DNA of 20,669 bases, taken from positions 1-20,669 of the IMG/VR virus record IMGVR_UViG_3300006413_000008; one strand, 5' to 3'. The position numbers and the translations under genes were made by a program. The DNA is from a virus. Below, piece by piece: positions 1 through 7,302 of this stretch (its first letter is position 1; every line of letters begins with the position of its first letter). The notes below the pieces were generated by a model, which was given only the letters and a program-made list of their open reading frames with translations, was not told the origin of the DNA and made no database searches.

Positions 1-528
1 AGCTGAGTAGGTTGGTTCTGTCGATGCACCGCCACCGCCACCAGTTGAGGTAATACCTATAGCAGAACTATTGCCACCATTACCACCCGCTTGATAATAG
101 AAGCTCGAAGTTCTGCCCGAACCACCACCGCCAACACTTACATAATTATTCCCTGCGCTAACAGTTTTAGAGCCGTATCTATAGCCGCCACCGCCACCAC
201 CACCGATGCCAGTGCCACCGCCGCCACCAGCAACGACTAAATATGTAACTGTGTTTGACCCTGCACTGTTACCACCATTTGTTATATTAAAGTAGCCACT
301 GCTATAAAAGTAATGCGTTCTGTAATTACCGCTTTGTGAAACGCTACCACCAGTAGCATAAACATAGGCCGCATTTGCTTTACCATAAAATTGGCTCATG
401 CTTATTGTTCCACTTGAAGGAATACCTGATGCTACGCCATAATATTCGCTCAAAGAGTGTGGTGTAGAGCCACCAAATTCAGCCGCAATGTTTGCTAGTG
501 ATATTGCCCCACTGCTTTGTAATGTCAT
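1..528 (-). CDS. glycine-rich tail fibre tip / adhesin-like protein (C-terminus outside window)
   Basis: The frame opens with ATG at 528 and stays open for 176 codons to the left edge, so the protein is truncated by the window. The N-terminus (MTLQSSGAISLANIAAEFGG) is a module I recognise from many marine phage structural proteins. From about residue 92 the chain becomes extremely glycine-rich, with runs of five to seven glycines separated by aromatic and small residues, and a TYLVVAGGGGG segment typical of phage fibre tips. Glycine-rich tips in T-even-type adhesins fold as packed polyglycine helices and contact the receptor; applying that here is inference. It starts three bases after the stop of the S74 fibre gene, so the two are probably made together as shaft and tip. 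The virion role is fairly sure, the exact position less so. Confidence 0.75.
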   Translation of the reverse strand, partial: MTLQSSGAISLANIAAEFGGSTPHSLSEYYGVASGIPSSGTISMSQFYGKANAAYVYATGGSVSQSGNYRTHYFYSSGYFNITNGGNSAGSNTVTYLVVAGGGGGTGIGGGGGGGYRYGSKTVSAGNNYVSVGGGGSGRTSSFYYQAGGNGGNSSAIGITSTGGGGGASTEPTYSA

Positions 529-530
529 AT

Positions 531-1745
531 TTAGCCCTCAATTATAGCTCTCAGCCGCTCTATTTCATCTTGTTGTTCTTTTATGGCTTCAATTAGCAAA
601 CCAACCATGTTGCCGTAAGCAACGGTTTTTATTCCGTCATCATTAGTCATAACCACCTCTGGCAAAACTCTTTCGACTTGTTGAGCAACAACACCAGTAT
701 GTCGTGGATTACCCTCTATGTCGTTACGATTATAAGTAACCCCTTGAATAGCTTTTAGCTTTTGAATGGAGTTTTCTATTGGCTCAATATTATCTTTTAG
801 TTTTTCATCTGAGTAGGCGGTCACGTTACCGTTAGCAGTCCAGTTTCCACTGGTGTCACAATAAGCACCCCAACCACCCCAATTAGATGTTAAAAATCCT
901 TGCGTTCCACCTGAAGCATATAGCTGACCATCCCAAGTATTATTGCTACTCCAAAGTGTAATTCCACAATCTGAACCAGAGCTACCTTGCAACTTCATGT
1001 TTTGGTCACGTTCTTGGCTTAATATGGGTCCTGAAGTATCACCTAACTCTAACGAATTAAGTTGAGCATCATCATCAGGTCTGACAAAATCACCACTGTC
1101 TAAACCGTCAAGAAGGTCAGCATTTAAACCAGAAGCGGGTCCATCTACTGTTAAAAGTTTTGCTAATATTTCACTTGCTGTTTGGTCAGCCGTTGCCGCA
1201 GTTTCAATACCATTTAATTTAGTTTGCAGAGCATCAGTAAAAGCATTTGTATCAGAGTTGTTTTCATACGCTGTTTTTATTTCTGCATCCGATTGGTCAG
1301 CCGTTGCGCTTGCCTCAATGCCGTCCAATTTTGCTCCGTCAGATGCAACATTTCTACCGTCAACATTGCCACTTACGACTATATTTCCAGTTACATCCAA
1401 ACCGCCAGAAGTTGCCTCTGCTTTTGTAGCCCCTGCTAGTTGTAGCCTTTTAAAGTCATCAGCAATAACAGTAATAGAAACCTTTGCACTGCCACTGAGA
1501 GATAACGCACTACCGCCACCGCTGCTTTCGCTTGGAGAGCGTGTTAGTGTTGTTCCACTAGAACTATAGGTTCCTGTTCCTATTTCCCAACTAGAGCCAT
1601 CTTCTATGACATATTGAACAACATCACTATTGGCTACTCCAGCATCAGCAAAAGTTTGAAAGCCAGTTTCAGCCGTTCCTAATGTAACAGTTCCAGCTCC
1701 AGTAGTGGCGGTGTTCATCTTGGCCCTATTAAAAAGTTTTGCCAT
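531..1745 (-). CDS. tail fibre protein with C-terminal S74 self-cleaving chaperone domain
   Basis: A 404-residue fibre. Residues 1-105 are a threonine/serine/glycine-rich N-terminal module common in marine phage fibres. Residues 137-195 hold two copies of a repeat of the [12 protein letters not shown]...[17 protein letters not shown] type, also common in such fibres. Residues 310-404 match the intramolecular chaperone (peptidase S74) domain: [13 protein letters not shown], then [15 protein letters not shown], then [16 protein letters not shown] and a final coiled coil. In this family a serine at the cleavage point and a lysine five residues later form the catalytic dyad, and both are present (S312, K317). 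The domain guides trimerisation and then cuts itself off; that is family knowledge. The start has an AGGAG site (TAATAGGAGATCATC) upstream. The domain call is firm; receptor specificity cannot be read. Confidence 0.9.
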   Translation of the reverse strand: MAKLFNRAKMNTATTGAGTVTLGTAETGFQTFADAGVANSDVVQYVIEDGSSWEIGTGTYSSSGTTLTRSPSESSGGGSALSLSGSAKVSITVIADDFKRLQLAGATKAEATSGGLDVTGNIVVSGNVDGRNVASDGAKLDGIEASATADQSDAEIKTAYENNSDTNAFTDALQTKLNGIETAATADQTASEILAKLLTVDGPASGLNADLLDGLDSGDFVRPDDDAQLNSLELGDTSGPILSQERDQNMKLQGSSGSDCGITLWSSNNTWDGQLYASGGTQGFLTSNWGGWGAYCDTSGNWTANGNVTAYSDEKLKDNIEPIENSIQKLKAIQGVTYNRNDIEGNPRHTGVVAQQVERVLPEVVMTNDDGIKTVAYGNMVGLLIEAIKEQQDEIERLRAIIEG

Positions 1746-1757
1746 GATGATCTCCTA

Positions 1758-2189
1758 TTATGTAAGCGTTAAGATACCGTTTGCGCCAATGTCTATTGTA
1801 AAGGTATCACCATCATTTAGCGTCAATGATGATCCATAATCGTAATAACCTACAATCGGATCGGCTGGTGATGTTGGTGTGTCGTTGTAAATAATTACAT
1901 ATCTAAACGCTGCTACTGAACCACCTGACGCTGTTAAAACTAAGTCATCAGCCGAAAGTTTATATGTGCCACTTGTCTGTGTGCTTGTAACATTTTGCAA
2001 TGTTCTTGCAGAAAGATTAGTGTAACTTATTTCCGTAACGTTCGCTAAAACACCATTACCATCTGTCACGATGCTTGTGCCAGACGTAGGGTCAGTATTG
2101 CAAAGTGCAACTTTTAGCGTGTCGCTGTCTAAGTCCATTGCGTTAGCCAGATTGACCACAAAGTCATTTACTTTAGTAAAACTTGCCAT
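1758..2189 (-). CDS. conserved marine-phage virion protein, function unknown
   Basis: A 143-residue protein dominated by predicted beta strands, rich in T, S, D and G, with no membrane segment. The pattern of an N-terminal FVVNLANAMDLDSDTLKVAL, a central YTNLSARTLQ, a FRYVIIYND strand and a terminal IVGYYDYGSSLTLNDGD...IDIGANGIL is one I recognise from many uncultured marine phages. There it sits next to head-tail adaptor and fibre genes and is left as hypothetical. It starts directly after the TAA of the adaptor gene (2190) and lies just before the S74 fibre, so a tail or tail-tip component is the best guess. That role rests on position and composition only. Confidence 0.7.
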   Translation of the reverse strand: MASFTKVNDFVVNLANAMDLDSDTLKVALCNTDPTSGTSIVTDGNGVLANVTEISYTNLSARTLQNVTSTQTSGTYKLSADDLVLTASGGSVAAFRYVIIYNDTPTSPADPIVGYYDYGSSLTLNDGDTFTIDIGANGILTLT

Positions 2190-2807
2190 TTAGTAGCTCC
2201 TTATTTTCATCCTGCGACCAGAGCCGCCAGTTTTTGCTCGTTCACTCTCCGCATTTATATCATTGATTGCCTTTTGATACAATGCACTCCATTCTGCTAT
2301 TCTATTACCCTCAGATAAATATGGCGCAGAATGAAGTAAAGAACCATATAGATATGCAGAAGGATAATAAGTCATTAACCAGTTTGTGTTGTTTGTAGCT
2401 AAGTCTGGTATTTCTTCATAATAAGTTAGCTCAAGAACATAATCACCATCAGGTGCTGGAAAAACCTCAAAGGCTTGGTCTAAAATTGTATAAAGTTTAG
2501 GAGTACCAACATTATCATTATTCGCTTGCCTTAACTTTGATATTTCCAAAGCACCTACAAGCTCTAATATTTGAAAATTTCCTGTTGTTTTTACTAGTCT
2601 TATTGGCTCAAGAAAGTTTACTGGTAAAGCGGTATATTGAGAATCTATCGTTGCAACAGACCTATCTTCCATTCTCCAATGTCTTATTTCTCTATTTAAT
2701 TGAGCTTCTGCAAGACTAATGAAATCAGGAATAACTGACGTTAAATCATCTCTGTTTAAAAAATCGGCTATACTCGCCTTTAAATCATTGTAATTACTTA
2801 AAGCCAT
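2190..2807 (-). CDS. head-tail adaptor protein (phage SU10-type adaptor family)
   Basis: A 205-residue protein. The N-terminal helix NDLKASIADFLNRDDL, followed by IPDFISLAEAQLNREIR at about residues 25-42, and the later TALPVNFLEPIRLV strand, are the hallmark pattern of the podoviral adaptor family to which the phage SU10 adaptor belongs. These proteins form a ring of subunits under the portal and connect it to the tail. A conserved TYYEEIPDL...NWLMTYYPSAYLYGSLLHSAPYL segment, the helical second half of this family, follows at about residues 128-162. The gene abuts its neighbours at both ends (ATG directly after TAA on each side). If the family call is right, the virion is probably podovirus-like. 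Confidence 0.75.
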   Translation of the reverse strand: MALSNYNDLKASIADFLNRDDLTSVIPDFISLAEAQLNREIRHWRMEDRSVATIDSQYTALPVNFLEPIRLVKTTGNFQILELVGALEISKLRQANNDNVGTPKLYTILDQAFEVFPAPDGDYVLELTYYEEIPDLATNNTNWLMTYYPSAYLYGSLLHSAPYLSEGNRIAEWSALYQKAINDINAESERAKTGGSGRRMKIRSY

Positions 2808-3083
2808 TTAACAATTCCACGCTCTTCGCGACCAATAATTAGCCGACAGTTTACTGTTTTTCCCCTTAATGCCTCCACTCCTAGCACAATATGATTTTTT
2901 TCTGCCAGGCTGATCTTTCTTAATTGACATATTTGGATCGCCAAAGGCTATATATTTAACTTGGTTTCCCTCAACAGCCAAGACTTCAAATTTTTTTCTA
3001 CCGCCACGCCTCGGCTTATTCACGGCTTTAAAATTATGCCGAGCCTTTGCCCTTTTAATTTTTTCGGCTTTAGTTAAGGCCAT
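2808..3083 (-). CDS. small basic conserved phage protein with GDPNMSIKKDQPGRKKS motif
   Basis: A 91-residue, strongly basic protein with no membrane segment. The segment KPRRGGRKKFEV near the N-terminus, the central FGDPNMSIKKDQPGRKKSYCARSGG and a terminal tryptophan-bearing YWSRRAWNC form a pattern I know from marine podoviruses and siphoviruses, where the function is unassigned. Cysteines at about residue 66 and at the end are the only ones and could pair. It lies between the 342-aa virion-region protein and the adaptor, in a continuous operon (3-base gap upstream, no gap downstream). A DNA- or capsid-contacting structural role would fit the charge and position, but this is inference. Confidence 0.65.
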   Translation of the reverse strand: MALTKAEKIKRAKARHNFKAVNKPRRGGRKKFEVLAVEGNQVKYIAFGDPNMSIKKDQPGRKKSYCARSGGIKGKNSKLSANYWSRRAWNC

Positions 3084-3086
3084 TTT

Positions 3087-4115
3087 TTACAACTGTCCTG
3101 CGGCTTTCATTCTTTGATACATATCGTAGGCTGCGGCAGGATCATTTAATAAAGCTCCTTGACCTGGGGTTCTTCTAACTAAATCCATAAATTCATCAAA
3201 CCCAGTGTCACCAGTTGATCTACCAAAACGATCTAAAGACCCAGGCTGTTTAAATGCATCTGCACCAGCAAACATTAAGTCTATACCTCTAACTGGCAAA
3301 CCCATATTTGCTCTTTCACCTCGAGACATAGCATCATATTCTGCCTGAGTTACCTGGCTCATAGCTCTACGCATACGCTCACGATTATCTATGTTTTGTT
3401 GTGCCTGGATACGACCATCCTGGGTAGGATCAATATCACCACCATAAGTAGAAACAGTCGGAGCTCTGTAGCCTGAGTCATAGGTTTGCGAACGTGGGTC
3501 TAGATAATCCATGTTCATACTTGGGCCGCCAAATGGATCGAGCCCCATGCCACGTTCCGCAGCTACACCCGTAATGTTAGGCCCTGGACCGCCGAATGGC
3601 TCTAACGGGTCTCCTGGTTGTGTAAAACTTGCTTCTTGAGCCGCCATCGAAGCCTGATTTGCCACAGTCTCTTCTAAAGAAGCTGGTCTAATTCTTGGCC
3701 TTGGTATTGCTCCCGCCACAGCTTGCTGAATAGGTGATGTGGTAGGGCCTCCAAACATACGCTCACGCTGAGAACCGTATGGCTTAATGCCTATATTGTT
3801 TAATATGCCACTTAAAGGGCCACCCTCAAATGTATCACCGCGAGTATCGCGTCCACCTCCATCTATAGCGTCAATAAAAGCAGGAACATAACGCTTGTTT
3901 ACTTCATCAAAGTAACCAAACCTACCATCAGAATTAGCCGCAGCTCGATCTTCAGCAGATGTACTCTCATATCGAGCCGCACCCTTGTTAGAGCCTAGAC
4001 CGCCTTTTCTCTCCGAAGCCCTAGCCTGGGCTGCGTGCACACCCTTAAATGGATTAGGCTTACCAATTATATCAAAATGTCGCTGTATCCTTTCAGCGTG
4101 CGTCATCTCAGCCAT
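3087..4115 (-). CDS. Gly/Pro/Arg-rich protein of unknown function in virion operon
   Basis: A 342-residue protein with little hydrophobic core. It is rich in G, P, R, A and Q, with repeated short motifs such as DPFGGPS and EPFGGPG around residues 170-200. I see no enzymatic motif or membrane segment. A short N-terminal helix (AERIQRHFDIIGKPNPF) and a C-terminal helical end (FDEFMDLVRRTPGQGALLNDP) flank a long disordered-looking middle. It starts in a TAATG overlap with the 39-aa basic gene and is followed three bases later by the 91-aa basic gene. By place it could be an internal virion, ejection or scaffold-like protein. It is not a portal: it is too short and lacks the fold's segments. Confidence 0.6.
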   Translation of the reverse strand: MAEMTHAERIQRHFDIIGKPNPFKGVHAAQARASERKGGLGSNKGAARYESTSAEDRAAANSDGRFGYFDEVNKRYVPAFIDAIDGGGRDTRGDTFEGGPLSGILNNIGIKPYGSQRERMFGGPTTSPIQQAVAGAIPRPRIRPASLEETVANQASMAAQEASFTQPGDPLEPFGGPGPNITGVAAERGMGLDPFGGPSMNMDYLDPRSQTYDSGYRAPTVSTYGGDIDPTQDGRIQAQQNIDNRERMRRAMSQVTQAEYDAMSRGERANMGLPVRGIDLMFAGADAFKQPGSLDRFGRSTGDTGFDEFMDLVRRTPGQGALLNDPAAAYDMYQRMKAAGQL

Positions 4116-4234
4116 TACTTCTTACCCTTCTTTTTTTTGTTCAATTTGTTAAAATCTGCTTTTGTTATCTTTTTGCGCGGTGGGGCAATAGCAGCAAGCT
4201 TTTTTTGCTTTGGGCTATATTTAGAGTATGGCAT
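4115..4234 (-). CDS. 39-aa lysine-rich conserved phage microprotein
   Basis: ATG at 4234 reads 39 codons to TAA at 4117-4115. The product begins MPYSKYSPKQKKLAAIAPPR and ends in a lysine-rich tail (KKKKGKK). About 14 of its 39 residues are lysine or arginine, and there is no acidic patch. The MPYSKYSPKQKKLA start is one I recognise from other marine phage genomes. Both ends are TAATG junctions: its ATG shares the A of the preceding stop, and its stop shares the A of the next gene's ATG. Such reinitiation junctions strongly support translation of a frame this short. The role is unknown; binding to DNA or to a capsid surface is the obvious guess. Confidence 0.7.
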   Translation of the reverse strand: MPYSKYSPKQKKLAAIAPPRKKITKADFNKLNKKKKGKK

Positions 4235-4467
4235 TACTTCTTTCCCCTTTTACTCTTTGTTTTCCAACTTATCCTAGCTGGGCCTGTCTTACGTTTAGCC
4301 GCCCTCTTTGCAGAAGCAGAACTTGCTTTACTTTTAGGACGACAAGCAGGGTAAGGTCTACCTTTATCTTTCTTGCCGCTCCTACCGCACTTCTTGCCTG
4401 TCTTAACATCTCGCCAATCTTCCTTGAACCATTTAGTCAGTCCACCTTTAGGCTTTCTGCTAGGCAT
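4234..4467 (-). CDS. 77-aa basic conserved phage protein (MPSRKPKGGLTKWFKEDW)
   Basis: I chose the ATG at 4467 over an upstream one at 4515, because the preceding gene ends at 4460 and the two overlap as ATGCCTAG, a common coupling junction. The N-terminus MPSRKPKGGLTKWFKEDWRD followed by CGR...GRPYPACRPKSKA is a pattern I know from small proteins in marine phages and other mobile DNA. Two cysteines (in KKCGR and PACRP) and about one third K/R residues suggest a compact nucleic-acid-binding protein, possibly metal-stabilised. That is inference. It is the third of five tiny basic genes downstream of the terminase that stand in unbroken overlap, plus the 39-aa gene after it. Confidence 0.75.
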   Translation of the reverse strand: MPSRKPKGGLTKWFKEDWRDVKTGKKCGRSGKKDKGRPYPACRPKSKASSASAKRAAKRKTGPARISWKTKSKRGKK

Positions 4468-4624
4468 AAGTACCGCCACGCTTTTTGTACTCACGTACCA
4501 ACCAAGCATTTGCATACGCAGAAGGGTAAACCTTAAATTTTTTCTTAGCAGCTTGCTTTACCCTAGCATATAAAGCAGGGTTTTTAGGCGTTGGACTAGA
4601 TGACTTACGAGATTTCTTGGCCAT
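4460..4624 (-). CDS. 54-aa basic conserved phage protein
   Basis: ATG at 4624 reads 54 codons to TAG at 4462-4460. The product (MAKKSRKSSSPTPKNPALYA, then KFKVYPSAYANAWLVREYKK, ending RGGTYA) belongs to a family I recognise from many phage genomes. There the FKVYPSAYANAW...YKKRGG core is nearly invariant. No function is known to me. The start overlaps the preceding TAA as TAATG and the end overlaps the next ATG by 8 bases, so its translation is coupled on both sides. The aromatic core flanked by basic ends could sit in a capsid groove or on nucleic acid. Confidence 0.75.
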   Translation of the reverse strand: MAKKSRKSSSPTPKNPALYARVKQAAKKKFKVYPSAYANAWLVREYKKRGGTYA

Positions 4625-4800
4625 TATGCTCTCTTTCTTGCTTTTTTCTTGGCAGTCATACTTAATTCGCTAAAATGAAAAAGACGCTTACTACTTTTAG
4701 TATGCGTCTTGCCGCTATGAACCTGACCATTAGGCATTTTATGCATACCACCTTTATGCTCAGTTCCATCTCGAAAATAATGCTTAACGCCTTTAGCCAT
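4624..4800 (-). CDS. 58-aa basic conserved phage protein (MAKGVKHYFRDGTEHKG)
   Basis: ATG at 4800 reads 58 codons to TAA at 4626-4624. The sequence opens MAKGVKHYFRDGTEHKG, continues with HKMPNGQVHSGKTHTKSSKR and ends in a K/R-rich tail. It has seven histidines and no cysteine. The MAKGVKH(Y/F)F.DGTE..G start with a following MPNG...G..HT is familiar from marine phages and always unassigned. TAATG junctions link it to the 17-aa gene before and the 54-aa gene after. The evidence for it being a gene is strong, and for function there is none. Confidence 0.75.
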   Translation of the reverse strand: MAKGVKHYFRDGTEHKGGMHKMPNGQVHSGKTHTKSSKRLFHFSELSMTAKKKARKRA

Positions 4801-4853
4801 TATTTTTTCTTACCACCTTTTTTCTTACCCATTCCTTTACCATAACCTGGCAT
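4800..4853 (-). CDS. 17-aa lysine/glycine microprotein
   Basis: ATG at 4853 follows a strong Shine-Dalgarno sequence (AAAGGAG, 6-7 bases before the ATG). It encodes only 17 residues, MPGYGKGMGKKKGGKKK, and stops in a TAATG overlap with the next gene. Similar MPG-Y-G-lysine microproteins occur in other marine phages I can recall. It holds the best ribosome-binding site of this cluster. It may therefore act partly as a translation entry point for the coupled genes behind it, besides any role of the peptide. Confidence 0.65.
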   Translation of the reverse strand: MPGYGKGMGKKKGGKKK

Positions 4854-4889
4854 AGCTATCTCCTTTGCTGTTTTTTGCAACGTAACACA

Positions 4890-6296
4890 TTATGCGATCC
4901 CACGCAAATTACGTTTTATATTATTTCTCCAACTACTAAATGCGCCAGACAACGCAGTCGCCGCATCACTTGCCATCGTCAAACATAACGCATCAGCCAA
5001 ATCTGGTGACTGTAAGCCACGTTTCCGCATCTCATCCTTACTTTCGGCTTTCATCTTGCCACTAGACGTAAAACTATACCGAATACTGGTTAACTCAGCC
5101 ACCAACTGATCGTCTTTCGGTAATTTACAAGCTCGATCCTCAAGCCAACCCTTCGTCTTAAACCACAACTCAGAACGCAAATTTAGGTAAGTATCGCCCA
5201 TACTAGGGGCTTCTGCCACATTTACACCACGAACAGGCAAACCAATCTCTTTTAACCTATCGACCACACCAGAACCTACACCGATACTGTCCACAAGTAT
5301 CTGTGTAGGTTGGCGTGAAGGGGGTAAACCCTCATACTCAGCCACAACTCGACCAACAGTCTGCATCAAGTCCAACCCGGCCCAGGACCGTAACTCAGTT
5401 ACAATCGGACCCTGGCGTTTACATAACGCTGTTCGGTCAGCACCGAACCTAGCAACATCCAAGCCCCAGACGCTAGACGTTTCATCGTCTATCTCAACAT
5501 CTCTGTGCAATGCATTTTCTACTAGGTGAAACGGAATGATCGTATCATCATCTGCAAGAGGAAACTCACCCAATACACGAATGCGAAACGCATTGCTTTC
5601 CTCGCCATAGCGCAACTTCATCTCTTCAATGAACTCATCACTCACCAAAGGACTATCAACGCACGACCAACGCCTAGTCCACCAACTATCCGCCATTCTG
5701 TTTTGGCTCTCAAAGAAAGTACCACTACTTCGCGTGGGGTTACTTAACATAATTGTTGTAGCATTATGACCGGACATAGACCCTGCCGCCGCCTCAAAAA
5801 CCTGCTCCGGCACACCACTAGCTTCATCTACAACCAACATAACGTGCTCAGAGTGAACTCCGGCTAATGCCTCTGGCGTTTCCGCTCTACTAGTTCTAGC
5901 CGAAATAAACATCTCACTAGGCGCAGATGTATGCTCTACACGATCCGACTTTACATTCAACAAAGCTTGAAACGCTTCCGGCAACTCATTTATCCAGCGT
6001 TTCATCTCAGCAAACAAAGCATCAAACAACTGACTAGAAGTCGGCGCAGTTACAACCACCTTATTGGGGTAATGCATCAAAAAATACCAAAGCATCGCCC
6101 AGGAAGCAGCCGTAGACTTACCAGTACCATGCCCAGAGCGGATCGAAATTTTTCTTTCACCAGACGCAATCGCATCGAGAAACTCCGCCTGGTAATCAAG
6201 GGGCTCAACACCTAACACCTCACGCACAAACAATGATGGCTTTTTGGAGTAACGTTGAGTAAACTCCAACATCGCGTTCTGCGAAAGATCATTCAT
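4890..6296 (-). CDS. terL: terminase large subunit (ATPase and nuclease)
   Basis: This 468-residue protein is the DNA packaging motor and headful or cohesive-end nuclease. The ATPase domain has Walker A SGHGTGKS at 54-61, Walker B VMLVVDE at 152-158 and a coupling motif LSNPT at 184-188. The nuclease domain has three acidic positions of the RNase H-like fold: D280 in GLDVARFG, D336 in LVDSIG and D432/D435 in PDLADAL. The length fits the family. I start at the ATG at 6296: it overlaps the terS stop as ATGAATGA. An upstream in-frame TTG at 6305 would add three residues and is less likely. The next gene downstream is not a portal but a 17-aa microprotein. Confidence 0.95.
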   Translation of the reverse strand: MNDLSQNAMLEFTQRYSKKPSLFVREVLGVEPLDYQAEFLDAIASGERKISIRSGHGTGKSTAASWAMLWYFLMHYPNKVVVTAPTSSQLFDALFAEMKRWINELPEAFQALLNVKSDRVEHTSAPSEMFISARTSRAETPEALAGVHSEHVMLVVDEASGVPEQVFEAAAGSMSGHNATTIMLSNPTRSSGTFFESQNRMADSWWTRRWSCVDSPLVSDEFIEEMKLRYGEESNAFRIRVLGEFPLADDDTIIPFHLVENALHRDVEIDDETSSVWGLDVARFGADRTALCKRQGPIVTELRSWAGLDLMQTVGRVVAEYEGLPPSRQPTQILVDSIGVGSGVVDRLKEIGLPVRGVNVAEAPSMGDTYLNLRSELWFKTKGWLEDRACKLPKDDQLVAELTSIRYSFTSSGKMKAESKDEMRKRGLQSPDLADALCLTMASDAATALSGAFSSWRNNIKRNLRGIA

Positions 6297-6777
6297 GCTC
6301 AACAACCTTCATCTTGCGCAGCGCATCTAAGTGCAAGTCACCAATACTAATGTTGATTTGCTGATTTGCCCTACCACCATACCGCTCCTGGTTCCAGGCT
6401 TGCGCCGCCAAATTGTGCTGACCAACTCTCTGCTTAAGCAAGCCTAAATCAACCTGGCTAACATTTGCCTCACTAATGTCTCGATCCCCATTCAAGGCTT
6501 CCACAATCTCACGCTGCCTACGCTCACCAACCTCAGATATAGCCTCAAACCCTTCCTCAAAATGTGCATCCGCCGCATCTCGCCTTGCATTGTCAACAGC
6601 ACTCGATAACTCAGGGTTCTTCAATATGATATTTCGAAGCGCACCTTGAGACATATCCATGTCAGCCGCAAGGTTGCGTATGGACTTGCCAGACAATATC
6701 CACTCACGCAGATATTCACCGCCACCCCTACGCTCTATCTCGGCTCTTCTCTTCTTTGCCAGTGGTTTGCCCGCCAT
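6289..6777 (-). CDS. terS: terminase small subunit
   Basis: A 162-residue protein directly upstream of terL. A helix-turn-helix lies at about 30-54 (GKSIRNLAADMDMSQGALRN), preceded by a basic N-terminus (KPLAKKRRAEIERRGGG). Small terminase subunits use such a domain to bind the packaging site and oligomerise through the following helices (about 60-130 here). The C-terminal QINISIGDLHLDALRKMKV is a plausible contact to the large subunit. GAGG eight bases before the ATG supports the start. It is the first gene of the leftward packaging operon and borders the control region at 6778-7302, where its recognition site may lie. Confidence 0.88.
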   Translation of the reverse strand: MAGKPLAKKRRAEIERRGGGEYLREWILSGKSIRNLAADMDMSQGALRNIILKNPELSSAVDNARRDAADAHFEEGFEAISEVGERRQREIVEALNGDRDISEANVSQVDLGLLKQRVGQHNLAAQAWNQERYGGRANQQINISIGDLHLDALRKMKVVEHE

Positions 6778-6832
6778 GCTCGTACCTCATTTTTTTCACA
6801 ATTTTAGCATGATATTCTGCAAAAGCAATATA

Positions 6833-6907
6833 GGGGGGTGGGGGGGTCACTGGGAGGATTGTTTTATAGTGTAAGGGAGTAATACCAAAAAACAGGAAAG
6901 TGACCCC
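6833..6907. repeat. G-run pair and 9-bp inverted repeat upstream of terS
   Basis: Runs of six and seven G (6833-6838 and 6840-6846) are separated by one T and followed by TCACTGGGAGG, which gives enough G tracts for a quadruplex on the plus strand. The end of the second run also starts a perfect 9-bp inverted repeat, GGGGTCACT (6843-6851) with AGTGACCCC (6899-6907), spaced 47 bases apart. The inverted arms could be a dimeric protein site. Terminase binding (pac or cos) or a late operator are candidates. Neither is shown. Confidence 0.5.
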
Positions 6908-6946
6908 TAGCAGAACTGTAGCACATATTTCAGTGTGTGGGAATGT

Positions 6947-6952
6947 ATTATA
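6947..6952 (-). promoter_or_regulatory. possible -10 element for the leftward packaging operon
   Basis: A perfect TATAAT on the minus strand, about 165 bases before terS. No good -35 hexamer stands 16-18 bases upstream, so it would need an activator or a phage-specific factor. Weak support. Confidence 0.25.
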
Positions 6953-7166
6953 ATAATAGTAGGTAGAATAAGTTTAGTGGGGGGGGGTCGCACAAAAAAA
7001 ATCCAGTCAAAATCAAGTCAAAAATGTTTTTCGCATAAGATACTTTATGTTAAATGATTTGCTAAGTGTCTGTTTTTAAACTGTTATTTTTAAGCAAAAT
7101 CTCCAGTTTTACCAAAGTATAACAAAAGCGACAAAAACCTTGCAAAGTTTAACGCTTTTTATTATT

Positions 7167-7184
7167 CGCGCGTGCGCGTGCGCG
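7167..7184. repeat. 18-base alternating CG/TG tract
   Basis: CGCGCGTGCGCGTGCGCG is a strict pyrimidine-purine alternation embedded in AT-rich sequence. Such tracts can adopt left-handed Z-DNA under negative supercoiling. It stands about 100 bases before the rightward promoter. A role in origin or promoter melting is speculation. Confidence 0.5.
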
Positions 7185-7272
7185 ACTTGCGCTTTTGTGT
7201 TTTTCGTGTCGGTTTTTTCCTTTTAATTATATTCTTGCATAACTCTATAAAAACGTTGTAGAAGGGTTATAT

Positions 7273-7278
7273 TATAAT
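7273..7278 (+). promoter_or_regulatory. -10 box of rightward operon promoter
   Basis: A perfect TATAAT lies 24 bases before the ATG at 7303, giving a short leader that contains the ribosome-binding site (AAAAGGAAA). A TTGTAG at 7256-7261 is too close to act as a normal -35, and the position 17 bases upstream has no match. The promoter is therefore -10-driven or activator-dependent. Confidence 0.4.
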
Positions 7279-7302
7279 GTGTAACAAAAGGAAATTTAGA
7301 CA

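Larger units (their letters stand above)
6778..7302. other. 525-base divergent non-coding control region
   Basis: No convincing gene lies between terS (leftward) and the 97-aa gene (rightward). The stretch holds, in order: a G-run cluster with an inverted repeat (6833-6907), a possible leftward -10 (6947-6952), a nine-G run (6979-6987), a long AT-rich part, an alternating CG/TG tract (7167-7184), and a rightward -10 close to the 97-aa gene. It must contain promoters for both directions. It is also a natural place for the packaging recognition site, because terS lies next to it. Confidence 0.7.

Noticed and set aside
6297-6305. TTG start of the large terminase
   Set aside because: The ATG at 6296 gives a standard ATGAATGA overlap with terS and keeps all motifs.
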